Part shown: positions 8,618-18,042 of the stretch, piece by piece
Position numbering within the stretch: the first letter of the stretch is position 1
Layout: each line of letters starts with the position of its first letter
NCBI GenBank assembly: GCA_034428395.1
Contig: DAOUHX010000359.1
Span: forward strand, 1-64,000
DNA: 64,000 nt
Source: Bin5 sp034428395
GTDB taxonomy: Bacteria; Chloroflexota; Anaerolineae; Caldilineales; Caldilineaceae
Direction: 5' to 3'
Made by a program: the position numbers and the translations under genes
Notes under the pieces: generated by a model
Database searches by the model: none
What the model was told of the DNA's origin: nothing
What the model saw: the letters and a program-made list of their open reading frames with translations, nothing else

Positions 8618-10147
8618 ATGCCAGAAGATTTCGCGCCAAGCCAGACCGATGACACTGCGGACTCCCGTCCTTCGTCCGGACCGGGCTCATTTGACGAGAA
8701 CGTAGATCCCGCCGACCTAGTCGAACCGGAAGACGCCCTGCCCGCCATAAACCTGGCCGACTTGCCCCAGAAGGCGCAGGCCGCCGCGGCCTCCGCCGGC
8801 TGGACGAGGCTGATGCCCGTCCAGGCGAGAGCGATCCCTTATCTGCTCGCAGGGCGGGATCTGATGGTACAGGCGCGCACGGGCAGCGGCAAGACCGGCG
8901 CCTTCCTGCTGCCGATCCTGCACCAGATCGAGACGGACAAGAAAGCCTGCCAGGCACTGATCCTCGCGCCCACTCGCGAGCTTGCGCTGCAGGTGTCGAA
9001 GGAGGCCGAGTTGCTGGGAGCCGCCGCCGGGGTACGCAGCATCGCCGTTTACGGCGGCGTCGGCTACGGACCTCAGATCGAAGCGCTGCGCGCCGGAGCC
9101 CAGTTGGTGATCGGCACGCCGGGACGCATCCTCGATCATCTGCTGCAGCGCACGCTGCGGTTGGATGACCTGCAGCTTCTCGTCTTCGACGAAGCGGACC
9201 GAATGTTGTCGATGGGCTTCTATCCCGACATGCTCCAGGTGCAGACCTACCTGCCCTCGCACCCGATCAGGGGCTCGATGTTCTCGGCCACCTTCCCGGC
9301 CCACGTGATGCGACTGGCGCAGCAATTCCTCTCGCAGCCTGACTTTCTAAGCCTCAGCCGCGATCGCGTGCACGTAGCAGAGGCAGAGCATGTCCTGTAT
9401 GCAGAGCCGGGCATGAAAAAGGACAGGGCCCTCATCCGGCTGATCGAGGTCGAGAATCCGGCCGCGGCCATCGTATTCGGCACGACGCGGCGCACGGTTG
9501 ACTATGTGACAATCGTTTTGCAGCGTTTCGGATACGACGCCGACAAGCTGACATCCGATCTCAGCCAGCAGGAGCGCGAGCGGGTCCTGCGGCGGCTGCG
9601 AGAAGGCAAGCTGCGGCTGCTGGTGGCGACCGACGTCGCCGCTCGCGGCATCGACATCCCCGAGTTGTCACATATCATCCAGTATGAACCGCCGGAAGAT
9701 CCCGAGTCCTATATCCATCGCGCGGGGCGGACCGCGCGCGCCGGGGCCACCGGCACTGCGATCTCGCTGACAGCATCTTTCGATGAGCGAACGCAGATGG
9801 AGCGCATCGCCAAACGTTTCGGCATTCCACTTGAGGAGCGGAAACTGCCCACCGACGAGGAGGTTGCGGCTACCGTTTCGGAGCGAGTTACTGCCCTGCT
9901 CGAGGCCAAGCTGCGCGGCCGCGACAATCTGCAGAGCGAGCGCATGCGCCGTTTCCGGCCTCTGGTTGATGAGTGGCTGGCATCGGAGGAGGGGCAGACC
10001 TTGCTGTCGATGCTGGTCGACGACTTCTACCAGGGCTCGCTGCATGCACCGCCCGTCTTGCCGGCCCAGGAGCCGGTCCCTCAAGGCGGGCAGCAGCGCC
10101 GCCGACGCCGCAACCGGCGGTCCCGCAACCGCCGTCGCGACACCTGA
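8618..10147 (+). CDS. DEAD/DEAH-box ATP-dependent RNA helicase
   Basis: A 509-residue RNA helicase with all core motifs: Q motif (residue 62 on, with P67-Q69), AxTGSGKT (86-93), PTREL, GTPGR, DEAD (191-194), SAT (223-225), ARGID and HRAGRTARAG. After the two RecA domains come about 100 residues resembling a DbpA-like RNA-binding region (RMRRFRPLVDEWLASEEGQT) and a strongly basic tail rich in Arg and Asn. It unwinds structured RNA in ribosome assembly or mRNA turnover, often in cold adaptation. An unusually structured upstream region (8299-8617) precedes the ATG. Subfamily (CshA/DeaD/DbpA) not settled. Confidence 0.95.
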   Translation: MPEDFAPSQTDDTADSRPSSGPGSFDENVDPADLVEPEDALPAINLADLPQKAQAAAASAGWTRLMPVQARAIPYLLAGRDLMVQARTGSGKTGAFLLPILHQIETDKKACQALILAPTRELALQVSKEAELLGAAAGVRSIAVYGGVGYGPQIEALRAGAQLVIGTPGRILDHLLQRTLRLDDLQLLVFDEADRMLSMGFYPDMLQVQTYLPSHPIRGSMFSATFPAHVMRLAQQFLSQPDFLSLSRDRVHVAEAEHVLYAEPGMKKDRALIRLIEVENPAAAIVFGTTRRTVDYVTIVLQRFGYDADKLTSDLSQQERERVLRRLREGKLRLLVATDVAARGIDIPELSHIIQYEPPEDPESYIHRAGRTARAGATGTAISLTASFDERTQMERIAKRFGIPLEERKLPTDEEVAATVSERVTALLEAKLRGRDNLQSERMRRFRPLVDEWLASEEGQTLLSMLVDDFYQGSLHAPPVLPAQEPVPQGGQQRRRRRNRRSRNRRRDT

Positions 10148-10170
10148 TCCACTCGTATTACAATCGAGGG

Positions 10171-12315
10171 CTAACCCGCTTCCGGCACGTTCTTGTGCAG
10201 TTCGGCCAGCCAGGCGGCAGCCGAGGAATCGCTGGGCGCGCGCCAGTCCCCGCGCGGGCTCAACGAGCCGCCGCTGCCGACTTTTGGTCCGTTAGGTACG
10301 GCAGTCCGCTTGAACTGGCTGATCTGGAAGAAGCGGAACAGGAAGAGCTCCAGCCACTTTCTTATCGCCGCGAGGTCGTACTCGTTGCGTTTGCTGTCCG
10401 GCAGAAAATCCGGCCACGGTCCGCGGCTGCGGTCGCCCCACGCCTCCAGTGCCATGAACGCGACCTTGCTGGGCCGCAGGCCGTAGCGCGATATGTGGTA
10501 GAGGAAAAAGTCCTGCAGCTCATAGGGCCCGATTTTGGCCTCAGTCGACTGGGCCGGTCCTTCGGTTGTCCCGTCGCCCGGCACCAGCTCCGGTGAGATT
10601 TCCGTGTCCAGCACCGACTGCAGGACGCGGCTGACCGCCTCGTCGAACTGTGAGGTGGCGATGATCCAGCGGATAAGGTGCTGGATGAGCGTCTTCGGTA
10701 CCGAGGCGTTTACGTTGTAGTGACTCATCTGGTCGCCGACACCGTAAGTAGCCCAGCCAAGCGCCAGTTCGCTCAGGTCGCCGGTCCCAAGCACGAGCGC
10801 GTCGTTGTAATTCGCCAGCCGGAAGAGGTGGCTCGTGCGCTCGCCCGCCTGCACATTTTCAAAGGTAATGTCGTACTCGGGGTCCTCCTCGGCGAATGGA
10901 TGTCCGATATCGCGAAACATCTGCATCGCCGAAGGGCGGATGTCGATCTCGTGGGCGCTGACGCCGAACGCCTCCATCAGGCGGTGCGCATTGCTGCGTG
11001 TACCCGGGCTGGTGGCGAACCCGGGCATCGTGTACGCAAGAATATTGGCGCGCGGCAGCTTTAGCCGGTCCATCGTGTGGGAGGCGACTATCAGGGCCTG
11101 CGTCGAGTCGAGGCCCCCGGACAGTCCGACGACGACCCTTTCGATGCCTGTGGCACGAAGCCGCTGCATCAGTCCGTGAACCTGGATGTTGTAGGCCTCG
11201 TAGGCCTGTTCGTCGCGCAGAACGGCATCGCTCGGAACGAAGGGAAAGCGCTCGACCTTGCGCCGCAGACGGTCGATGCCCTGCGACTGGCCGGCGCCAT
11301 CTTCCCCCTTCGCCAGCCCAGGCGTTTGAAAGGTGAAGTCGACCGTCCGCATCCTCTCCAGCTGCCTGCGGTGCAGCGCGGCGGCGTCGTTGAAGCTGGT
11401 CTGACGCATGCGGCTCTGGGCTAGGCGCTCCGTGTCGATGTCCGCAGTGATCATCTGCTCGTGGTCGGCGAAACGTTCCGACTCGGCCAGCAGGTCACCG
11501 TCCTCGTAGATGAGCGCGTGGCCGTCCCAAGCCAGGTCCGTGGTCGATTCGCCCGGGCCGGCGGCCGAATAGAGGTAGGCTGCAATGCACTTGCCGGACT
11601 GGCTGGCGCACAGGTCCTTACGGTAGTTGGCCTTGCCGATCGTGATGTTCGAGGCCGACAGATTCGCGAGTACTGTCGCACCTGCCAGCGCCGCGTAAGA
11701 GCTCGGCGGGACCGGCGTCCACACATCCTCGCAGATTTCCACGTGGAGAGTGAACCCTTCAGTCGCGCCACCTGACAGCTCACACCCTTCGCCAGTGCGC
11801 CCCTCAGCAGGAATCCCGGCCCGAAACAGCAGGTCGTTGCCGAAGGGAACCGTCTCGCCCAGGAAGCGCACATCGTTTCCGACCGCGTGGCCTGCAGCAC
11901 TGAACTGACGGCGCTCGTAGAACTCGCGGTAGTTGGGCAGATAGGTCTTGGGCGCAACTCCGAGAACGCGACCTCTGTAGACGATGACCCCGCAGTTGAA
12001 TAAGCGCTGCTCGAATCGCAGCGGGGCTCCGACCAGGAGGACCGATGTCAAATCTCTGCTGGCTTCCACGATCTTCCCGATTCCCGCAGTAACGCCGTCC
12101 ATTAGGGCCTCCTGCTGGAGAAGATCGTCGATTGCGTAGGATGAGATACCCAGTTCGGGAAAGAGGGCAATTGCCGCGCCCGCGTCCGAAGCCTTGCAAG
12201 CCAGCCCCAGCGTATGCTCCGTGTTGAACTCGGGATCGGCAACGCGCACATTCGGAACGCACACGGCAACGCGCACAAAGCCGTGACGATAAATGGAGTA
12301 AAAGGAATCAGCCAT
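10171..12315 (-). CDS. nadE: Glutamine-dependent NAD+ synthetase
   Basis: A two-domain 714-residue enzyme that amidates NaAD to NAD+ using glutamine. The N-terminal nitrilase-type glutaminase has its Glu-Lys-Cys triad in ALFPELGIS, KTYLPNYREF and CEDVW. The C-terminal synthetase has the ATP P-loop VVGLSGGLDSTQAL. Length and architecture match the large glutamine-dependent form of actinobacteria rather than the short ammonia-dependent one. It is convergent with the helicase (23-base gap) and divergent from the Gfo/Idh/MocA gene. ATG at 12315. Confidence 0.95.
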   Translation of the reverse strand: MADSFYSIYRHGFVRVAVCVPNVRVADPEFNTEHTLGLACKASDAGAAIALFPELGISSYAIDDLLQQEALMDGVTAGIGKIVEASRDLTSVLLVGAPLRFEQRLFNCGVIVYRGRVLGVAPKTYLPNYREFYERRQFSAAGHAVGNDVRFLGETVPFGNDLLFRAGIPAEGRTGEGCELSGGATEGFTLHVEICEDVWTPVPPSSYAALAGATVLANLSASNITIGKANYRKDLCASQSGKCIAAYLYSAAGPGESTTDLAWDGHALIYEDGDLLAESERFADHEQMITADIDTERLAQSRMRQTSFNDAAALHRRQLERMRTVDFTFQTPGLAKGEDGAGQSQGIDRLRRKVERFPFVPSDAVLRDEQAYEAYNIQVHGLMQRLRATGIERVVVGLSGGLDSTQALIVASHTMDRLKLPRANILAYTMPGFATSPGTRSNAHRLMEAFGVSAHEIDIRPSAMQMFRDIGHPFAEEDPEYDITFENVQAGERTSHLFRLANYNDALVLGTGDLSELALGWATYGVGDQMSHYNVNASVPKTLIQHLIRWIIATSQFDEAVSRVLQSVLDTEISPELVPGDGTTEGPAQSTEAKIGPYELQDFFLYHISRYGLRPSKVAFMALEAWGDRSRGPWPDFLPDSKRNEYDLAAIRKWLELFLFRFFQISQFKRTAVPNGPKVGSGGSLSPRGDWRAPSDSSAAAWLAELHKNVPEAG

Positions 12316-12634
12316 CGTGCTAACTGTTTGCCTACTTGTATAACGATGCAGTGCGGAAATCTGGTCTGGGTCGTATTATCTTGGAAACCATGTGCAGGGG
12401 CAAGGCCCCATTGACACGGACTCCCTGATTTTGCAATAATTAATGAGACGTTGACTGGCCAGACCGACCAGTGTACGGCGAGCAAGCACGGGATCCCCTG
12501 CCCACAGCTAAGATTGCCGCCTCATCAGAATTCGGTCCTCCAGTCGGCCTCAAGCGGTGCGATCAACCGTTTGACTTCAGCGCGTAACTCCATGGTCCTT
12601 GTAGGAAAGGTACCGTTGCATAAGAGACGTCGAT
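12316..12634. other. Divergent intergenic region, nadE / oxidoreductase
   Basis: A 319-base gap without a supported gene. It holds a good sigma-70-type promoter on the + strand (12411-12440) and a long 5' leader of about 190 bases before the ATG at 12635. A short inverted repeat ACTGG/CCAGT lies at about 12453-12471, just downstream of the promoter and in operator position. No riboswitch class was recognised. Confidence 0.4.
12411..12440 (+). promoter_or_regulatory. Predicted sigma-70-type promoter
   Basis: A perfect -35 hexamer TTGACA (12411-12416) and AATAAT (12435-12440, five of six matches to TATAAT) are separated by 18 bases. The orientation would drive the Gfo/Idh/MocA gene. It is the clearest promoter in the window by eye; no transcription data are available. 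Confidence 0.5.
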
Positions 12635-13705
12635 ATGAGCTGGAAAGTTGCCGGCATAAACTTTGATCATTCCCACATGGGCGATCTCTTGCGGCTGTGC
12701 CATGAGCACCCTGACGTCGAGATAGCCGGCGTCTGTGACACGGACAGGGACAGGATGGCGTCGGCGATTGCCAAATTCGCCATACCCGCCGATCGGGTCT
12801 TTACCGATTACAGGCAGTGCCTGCAAAAGACCCGACCCGATTTCGTGATCCTTTGCCCCTCAACGGCAAGCCATGCCGAATGGGTTCTCAAGGTCGCACC
12901 GTTTGATCTGCACGTGTTGCTGGAAAAGCCCTTCGCCGCCGATCTTTCCGCAGCCGACAGCATGATCGCGGCGATGGAGTATACCGGCAAGCAGTTCATC
13001 ATTAACTGGCCGCTCCGTTGGTATCCCTGCCATGTGACGGCCAAACGCCTGCTTGAGGAAGGGCTGGTCGGCGAGCTGAACGAGGTGCATTACTACGATG
13101 GCAATCGAGGCCCGCTCTTTCACCTCGCCGACAAGGTGGAGACGGACGAAGAGTTCCGCCTGCGCAAGGGCGAGAGCTGGTTCTACCAGGAGGCCGAGGG
13201 CGGCGGCTCGCTGCTCGACTATCTGGGCTACGGCGTGACGCTGGGGACTTGGTTCCTCGACGGACGCGCCCCGTTGGAGGTCACTGCCGTCATCGACGAG
13301 CCGGCCGGCCTTGAGGTCGATGAGCACAGCATCACAATCTGCAAATATCCATTCGGCCTCTCCAAATTCGAGACGCGTTGGGGTACCTTCACCGACCCAT
13401 GGACACTGCAGCCGCAACCGAAGTGCGGCTTCGTCCTCAAAGGCAGCGAAGGGACCATCAGCAGCTACGACTACGAGGAGTCGGTGCGCGTCCAGACACA
13501 TGACCGCCCCGAGGGTTACCAACAGCCGGTGGACCGGCTGGCGCTACCCTATCAAAACGTGGTCCAATATTTCATCCACTGCCTTGAAACCGGGCAATCG
13601 CCTGAAGGCCCGCTCTCGCCCGCGACCTGCCGCATCGGCCAGCAAATCGTCGACTCTGCGATACTGAGCGCGAGAGAGAAGCGTACGGTCTCCCTGCTGC
13701 CCTGA
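12635..13705 (+). CDS. Gfo/Idh/MocA family oxidoreductase
   Basis: A 356-residue NAD(P)-dependent sugar or polyol dehydrogenase. The N-terminal Rossmann fold has the acidic NAD-binding strand end VCDTDRDR. The family signature EKPFA lies in VLLEKPFAADLSA, followed by the alpha/beta C-terminal domain. The N-terminal fingerprint is atypical: GINFDHSHMGDL replaces the usual GxGxxG. ATG 12635 has only a weak ribosome site (AAGAGACG). It is a single gene with its own promoter upstream. The substrate, probably a sugar or inositol derivative, cannot be assigned. Confidence 0.88.
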   Translation: MSWKVAGINFDHSHMGDLLRLCHEHPDVEIAGVCDTDRDRMASAIAKFAIPADRVFTDYRQCLQKTRPDFVILCPSTASHAEWVLKVAPFDLHVLLEKPFAADLSAADSMIAAMEYTGKQFIINWPLRWYPCHVTAKRLLEEGLVGELNEVHYYDGNRGPLFHLADKVETDEEFRLRKGESWFYQEAEGGGSLLDYLGYGVTLGTWFLDGRAPLEVTAVIDEPAGLEVDEHSITICKYPFGLSKFETRWGTFTDPWTLQPQPKCGFVLKGSEGTISSYDYEESVRVQTHDRPEGYQQPVDRLALPYQNVVQYFIHCLETGQSPEGPLSPATCRIGQQIVDSAILSAREKRTVSLLP

Positions 13706-13749
13706 CAAATGTTCTATTGTGGTCCTGACAATGGGAAAGAAGCTGCAAG

Positions 13750-13823
13750 TGGGCGGTGACGGACTCGAACCGCCGACCTATTCCTTGTAAGGGAATCGCT
13801 CTAACCAGCTGAGCTAACCGCCC
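13750..13823 (-). tRNA. tRNA-Val (anticodon UAC)
   Basis: The reverse complement folds into a full cloverleaf. The acceptor is GGGCGGT/ACCGCCC, the D arm GCTC...GAGC, and the anticodon stem ATTCC/GGAAT around the loop CTTACAA (anticodon TAC). The T arm is GGCGG-TTCGAGT-CCGTC. The discriminator is A, and CCA is not encoded. It sits between the oxidoreductase and the SDR gene. Confidence 0.96.
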
Positions 13824-13835
13824 GATCGAGGGCGT

Positions 13836-13841
13836 AGTATA
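13836..13841 (-). promoter_or_regulatory. Candidate -10 box for tRNA-Val
   Basis: On the minus strand TATACT lies 12 bases before the tRNA 5' end, as expected for a -10 element. No good -35 is visible at 17 bases, so support is weak. Confidence 0.3.
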
Positions 13842-13865
13842 TACCACCTTGTGGAGGAGTGGGAA

Positions 13866-14696
13866 ATGTACAACTTGGAGGGAAAGACAGTGTTCGTCAC
13901 CGGTGCGGGGGGCGAACACGGCATCGGAAGAGCGATCGCACTGCGGCTGGCAGAGGATGGGGCCGACATCGCTGTAACCGATATCGTCGAGAAACCATAT
14001 CCTGAAGCCGAATGGGGCGGTCTGCCGGCCTTGCAGGCAGAGATCGAAGCGATGGGGCGCCGTTCGCTGGCGCTTACCTGTGACGTGACAAATGCCCATT
14101 CGGTTGAGGCCGCCATGCAACGAACGGCAGAGGTCTTTGGACAGGTCGATATTCTCGTCAATAACGCGGCAGCGCGCGGCGGCGGAGACCGCGTGCAGGT
14201 GGTCGATCTGCCGGACTATGAGTGGGACCGTGTCATGGCCGTCAATCTAAAGGGGACCTTTGTCTGCAGCCGCGCGGCCGCGCGCCACATGATGAGCCGC
14301 GGCGGCGGCGGCCGCATCATCAGCGTTTCCTCAGTCTTGGGGCTGCGCGGCATCGCCCGCTTCGCCGCTTACTGCTCCTCCAAATTCGGTATCGTTGGCT
14401 TGACACAGGCGCTTGCCCAGGAGCTGGCTCCGCACGGGATCACCGTTAACGCCATCTGCCCCAGCCTGACCCCCACCGAGCGGGTCGGCCACATGGTCAA
14501 CCTGTTCGAAAACCCTCAGCTGCAGGTGAAGGAAGCGACCGACGCCCTACTGTCCGGGGCCGCGGGGAGTACGCCGATTGGCCGCCTCGCGCAGACCGAC
14601 GACCTTGCCCACGCCGTCTCGTTCCTGGCATCGGACGGTGCCGACTTTCTAACCGGCCTCTCTCTTCCTGTCACCGGTGGGTCGTTCATGAGGTAG
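13866..14696 (+). CDS. Short-chain dehydrogenase/reductase (SDR)
   Basis: A 276-residue classical SDR. The NAD(P) loop is VTGAGGEHGIGRA (residue 11 on), a slightly expanded TGxxxGxG. NNAA follows, then the catalytic Ser in ISVSSVLG and the YxxxK as YCSSK. The C-terminal VTGGSF is typical. I start at ATG 13866 behind GGAGGAG (13853-13859) rather than at the earlier in-frame GTG 13851, which would overlap that ribosome site. Family members reduce ketones or oxidise alcohols; the substrate is unknown. It is transcribed away from the tRNA. Confidence 0.92.
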   Translation: MYNLEGKTVFVTGAGGEHGIGRAIALRLAEDGADIAVTDIVEKPYPEAEWGGLPALQAEIEAMGRRSLALTCDVTNAHSVEAAMQRTAEVFGQVDILVNNAAARGGGDRVQVVDLPDYEWDRVMAVNLKGTFVCSRAAARHMMSRGGGGRIISVSSVLGLRGIARFAAYCSSKFGIVGLTQALAQELAPHGITVNAICPSLTPTERVGHMVNLFENPQLQVKEATDALLSGAAGSTPIGRLAQTDDLAHAVSFLASDGADFLTGLSLPVTGGSFMR

Positions 14697-14752
14697 ACAA
14701 GCGGGCCGCGGGGCGGGGCGAAGCTCCTTGTCATACCCGACGGAGCTGCCGG

Positions 14753-15589
14753 CTACCGCAGAATTCGTTGATCGCTGAGGTCCTTGCCGCCCTCCGTTTG
14801 TGTGATCACTCCGCCGCGGAACTCCAGGATCTCCAGGTCGGCCAGCCCGTTGACAATATTGAACTGTGTCGGCATGTCCTCCCAGCGGGCGCGATGCCAT
14901 TCAATCGTCCCCTGGCCGCGCCACATCCCCAGAACACGACGATTGGGCGTATACGCGGGCGTCAACACCGCATATTCTGCATCGGCCGTGCCCCATTCCC
15001 CGGTACGCGGCATGTACTTGTAATGGAGCGTGCCGTCCCCGGTCGCGCCGGTAGCCTGGGCCTCAATCTCCTCCTCTGTAAGAGCTTCCATGCCTTCCAG
15101 TGCCATATCGAGGAAACGGAATCCGAGCCAGCTTGCCGTACAGTGCGTGGTCCCATCGAATACGACCGGCTCGGGCAGTTCGCAGTAGATCTTGGAAAAA
15201 CCCAGCTCCTCGCGGCCTGTCAGAATCGGGTCGGTCAGATTCTCCCACAGGACGAGCAGCAGGTTGCCGCTCACCTTGTCAACCCGGCCTCGGTAGGTAA
15301 CCGCAAATAATGCTCCCAGTGTGTTGTATCCCCGCCCTGCCAGCCAGTCTATCTCTTTCATATAGGTCGCGGCGACGGTCACCACCGGCTCACCCTGCAG
15401 CGCAAAGCCCGGAGGCAGCAGCTTCTCCAGCCCCTCTGCGCGCGTTAGATAGCTGACCGCGTGCGAGCGGCTCTTGGGGCTGTCAATGCAGTCGAAGCCG
15501 CGACCGTCCGGCCCGCGTCGCGGTCCGGTCCGCGGCCCAAAGTGGGTCGGCATTCGGTACATTGCATCCGGTTCAAACGAGTAGGGCAT
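14753..15589 (-). CDS. Acetoacetate decarboxylase-like (ADC family) protein
   Basis: 278 residues with the ADC-family fold. The N-terminal MPTHFGPRTGPRR region and the core motif GREELGFSKIY place a lysine where ADC keeps its Schiff-base Lys. The C-terminal half (MWRGQGTIEWHRARWEDMP) is also family-like. ADC decarboxylates acetoacetate, but many family members act on other beta-keto acids, and the second Lys of the canonical KK pair is Ile here, so the activity is uncertain. It is last in a minus-strand run behind ftsK (79-base gap) with its own GGAG ribosome site. Confidence 0.75.
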   Translation of the reverse strand: MPYSFEPDAMYRMPTHFGPRTGPRRGPDGRGFDCIDSPKSRSHAVSYLTRAEGLEKLLPPGFALQGEPVVTVAATYMKEIDWLAGRGYNTLGALFAVTYRGRVDKVSGNLLLVLWENLTDPILTGREELGFSKIYCELPEPVVFDGTTHCTASWLGFRFLDMALEGMEALTEEEIEAQATGATGDGTLHYKYMPRTGEWGTADAEYAVLTPAYTPNRRVLGMWRGQGTIEWHRARWEDMPTQFNIVNGLADLEILEFRGGVITQTEGGKDLSDQRILR

Positions 15590-15668
15590 GTGCGGAGCTC
15601 CTGAATGGCGAATCGGGATCAGGCCTGGACAGGCGCCGTGTCTCGAAGGCGCTGCTCATTTTCTCGAA

Positions 15669-17978
15669 CTACGTTTTCTCCAACGCTTCGTCCTCTTCCT
15701 CTCTCTGCGGCTCCGTTTTCAGGAGTACCTTCCGACCCTGACCTTCGCCCCTTTCCCCGCCCACCAAGCCCTTCGACTCCAACGCCGAGACAAGGCGCGC
15801 CGCCCTCGGATAGGCGATCCGCAGCGCACGCTGCACGAAAGTGACACTGATCGACTTCTCGCCGCGAATGGCATCGATCGCATCGGCCAGCAGCTCCTCC
15901 TCGTCATCGAGCCGGTCGAGCACACCGACCCACGGCGCCACTCGCGTGACCGGACGGTCCGGGTTTTCCTGGCGATCGCGCGCATCCCACCAATCGACGA
16001 CCCGCCTGATCTCAGCATCGCTGACGTAGCTGCCCTGGACCCGCTGGATCATCGCCTTATCCGGCAGCATGAAGAGCATGTCGCCTTGACCCAGCAGCTT
16101 TTCTGCACCCGGCGCGTCCAGAATGACCCGGCTGTCGACCTGGCTCGTGACGGCAAAGGCAATGCGGGAGGGGAAATTGGCCTTGATCAGGCCGGTCACG
16201 ACATCGGTACTGGGCCGCTGCGTCGCCAGCACCAGATGGATGCCGGTCGCCCGCGCCATCTGCGCCAGGCGCACCAGCTGCCTCTCGATCTCCTCCGGCG
16301 CCGTCATCATCAGGTCGGCCAGCTCATCCACGACCAGAACAAGGTGCGGTAGCGCGTCCAGCTTCTTACGCCGGCGAGCAAGCGCGTTGTAGGAGGCGAT
16401 GTCCTTCACTTTGTTGCTCCGAAACAGATTGTAGCGGTCATCCATCTGCAGCAGCAGCCAGGTCAGCGCGCCGTGGACATCTTCAACGTCGGTCACCACC
16501 TTGCCTATCATATGCGGGATCCGATTGTAGCCGGGCAGCTCGACCAACTTGGGGTCAACCATGATGAAGCGCAGGCTCTCCGGCCCGTGGTGCATCAGCA
16601 GGTTGACAATCAGCCCGTTAATACAGGCTGACTTGCCCGACCCGGTCGCGCCGGCAATGAGAAGATGGGGCGCGCGCGCGAGGTCGGCGATGATGGGCTG
16701 CCCCGAAGTGTCGCGGCCCAGCGCAAGCGGTAGCATCCCCCCCCGCCTCGTCATCTGTTTGCTCTGCAAAATCCCCTTGACCCCCACGATCGACTTTTCC
16801 GGGTTCGGCACTTCGATGCCGACATAGGGCTGGCCCGGCACGGGGGCTTCGATGCGAACTGCCGGCGCAGCCAGGGCCAGCGCGAGATCATCGGCCGCAG
16901 AAGCGATTCGGCTGACGCGGATCTTGCGTTTCTGGCCGCCACGCTCGATGTACAAGGGCTGGACACCGAACTGCGTGATCGTCGGCCCGCAGTCGATATT
17001 CACAATCTCCACCGGGATGTCGAAGTCCCACAATGTCTGGCGGATAATCTCGGCCATTCCTTCGATGTCCCACCGGCGCTGTTCGGCATCGTCGTCCAGC
17101 AGCTCGATCGGCGGCAGGCTATCCGCCTCGCGCACCACTTTGAGGGCGTTGCCGCCCGGCGCACCGTTCCTGGACTTGCGCCGCGCCGGCACCGCCGCCG
17201 GCATCTGCAGCTCAGCCTGGATGTGTTCAGCTTTTGAGGACTCTGGGGTCGGCTCAGGCGCGGGCAGTTCCGCCTCCAGAGGAGTTGCCTCAGGCCCATT
17301 GATCCGAGCCTCGTTACGATGCCCCACTGCTGCTGGGTCCGGCCAGTACGCCTCGGCAATCTGGTCGCCAACGTCCGTTTCGTCGCGGGCGGAACTGGCT
17401 GGTCCTCTGGGCGGGGACCCGGCAAGCGTTCTGGGCAGCATGACAAGGGTGCCGGCCGCGTAGACCAAAGGCGTGTGGCGGACCAGCAAATAGACGCTGA
17501 GGAGGCCTGCAAGAACTGCCGCCAGCGTTGCCGGAACCTGGCCGAGCAGGCCGATCAGGATGTTTCCCACGACCCAGCCCATCAGACCCCCTGGAACGCC
17601 AGCGCCCGGCCACGACCAATCGGCAATCTCGAGGCCGCTGATATAGTGCCATGACGCCAGAGAAAGAAGCAGTAGCTCTCCGCCAACGAGCGCCTCGGGA
17701 TTCCAGTAGCCCGCCTGGCGTCCCAACATCATCACCCCGCCCGTGATCAGCAAGCTGAGCGCCAGCGGCCAAGCCATCCTTCCCGCCAGCAGCGCACACC
17801 ACGAGTCGGGGCCGAATGCAAACAGGTTGTAACCAAGGTAGCCTCCCAGCGCGAAGACAGCAAACCCCAGCGTTTCCCGGCCAAACTTCTGGACCAGCGC
17901 GCTCAGAGCCGCCTGCATGTCGGCCATCGGGCCGGAAGTCTGATACTCTCGTCGCCGCCTGCGCCGCCTGGCAGCCAT
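15669..17978 (-). CDS. ftsK: DNA translocase FtsK/SpoIIIE
   Basis: A 769-residue chromosome-segregation motor at the division septum. It has an Arg-rich N-terminus and about four membrane helices (roughly 36-55, 68-86, 98-115, 135-180). An acidic/Pro linker spans about 190-290. The motor has Walker A GATGSGKS (443-450) and Walker B LVLVVDELADLMM (about 545). The C-terminal gamma winged helix (SISVTFVQRALRIAYPRAARL) reads polar DNA sequences. The linker is much shorter than in E. coli FtsK, as in SpoIIIE types. It follows the membrane-HTH gene by 64 bases. Confidence 0.96.
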   Translation of the reverse strand: MAARRRRRRREYQTSGPMADMQAALSALVQKFGRETLGFAVFALGGYLGYNLFAFGPDSWCALLAGRMAWPLALSLLITGGVMMLGRQAGYWNPEALVGGELLLLSLASWHYISGLEIADWSWPGAGVPGGLMGWVVGNILIGLLGQVPATLAAVLAGLLSVYLLVRHTPLVYAAGTLVMLPRTLAGSPPRGPASSARDETDVGDQIAEAYWPDPAAVGHRNEARINGPEATPLEAELPAPEPTPESSKAEHIQAELQMPAAVPARRKSRNGAPGGNALKVVREADSLPPIELLDDDAEQRRWDIEGMAEIIRQTLWDFDIPVEIVNIDCGPTITQFGVQPLYIERGGQKRKIRVSRIASAADDLALALAAPAVRIEAPVPGQPYVGIEVPNPEKSIVGVKGILQSKQMTRRGGMLPLALGRDTSGQPIIADLARAPHLLIAGATGSGKSACINGLIVNLLMHHGPESLRFIMVDPKLVELPGYNRIPHMIGKVVTDVEDVHGALTWLLLQMDDRYNLFRSNKVKDIASYNALARRRKKLDALPHLVLVVDELADLMMTAPEEIERQLVRLAQMARATGIHLVLATQRPSTDVVTGLIKANFPSRIAFAVTSQVDSRVILDAPGAEKLLGQGDMLFMLPDKAMIQRVQGSYVSDAEIRRVVDWWDARDRQENPDRPVTRVAPWVGVLDRLDDEEELLADAIDAIRGEKSISVTFVQRALRIAYPRAARLVSALESKGLVGGERGEGQGRKVLLKTEPQREEEDEALEKT

Positions 17979-18042
17979 AGTCAGCGTCTCCCATTGGCGT
18001 CGGCGCCGAGCCCCATCTCGTGCGCTGCGCCGTTTGCCGGTA

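Noticed and set aside
12451..12666. A 71-codon + strand frame after the promoter
   Set aside because: It overlaps the real oxidoreductase start out of frame and lacks a ribosome site; treated as leader sequence.
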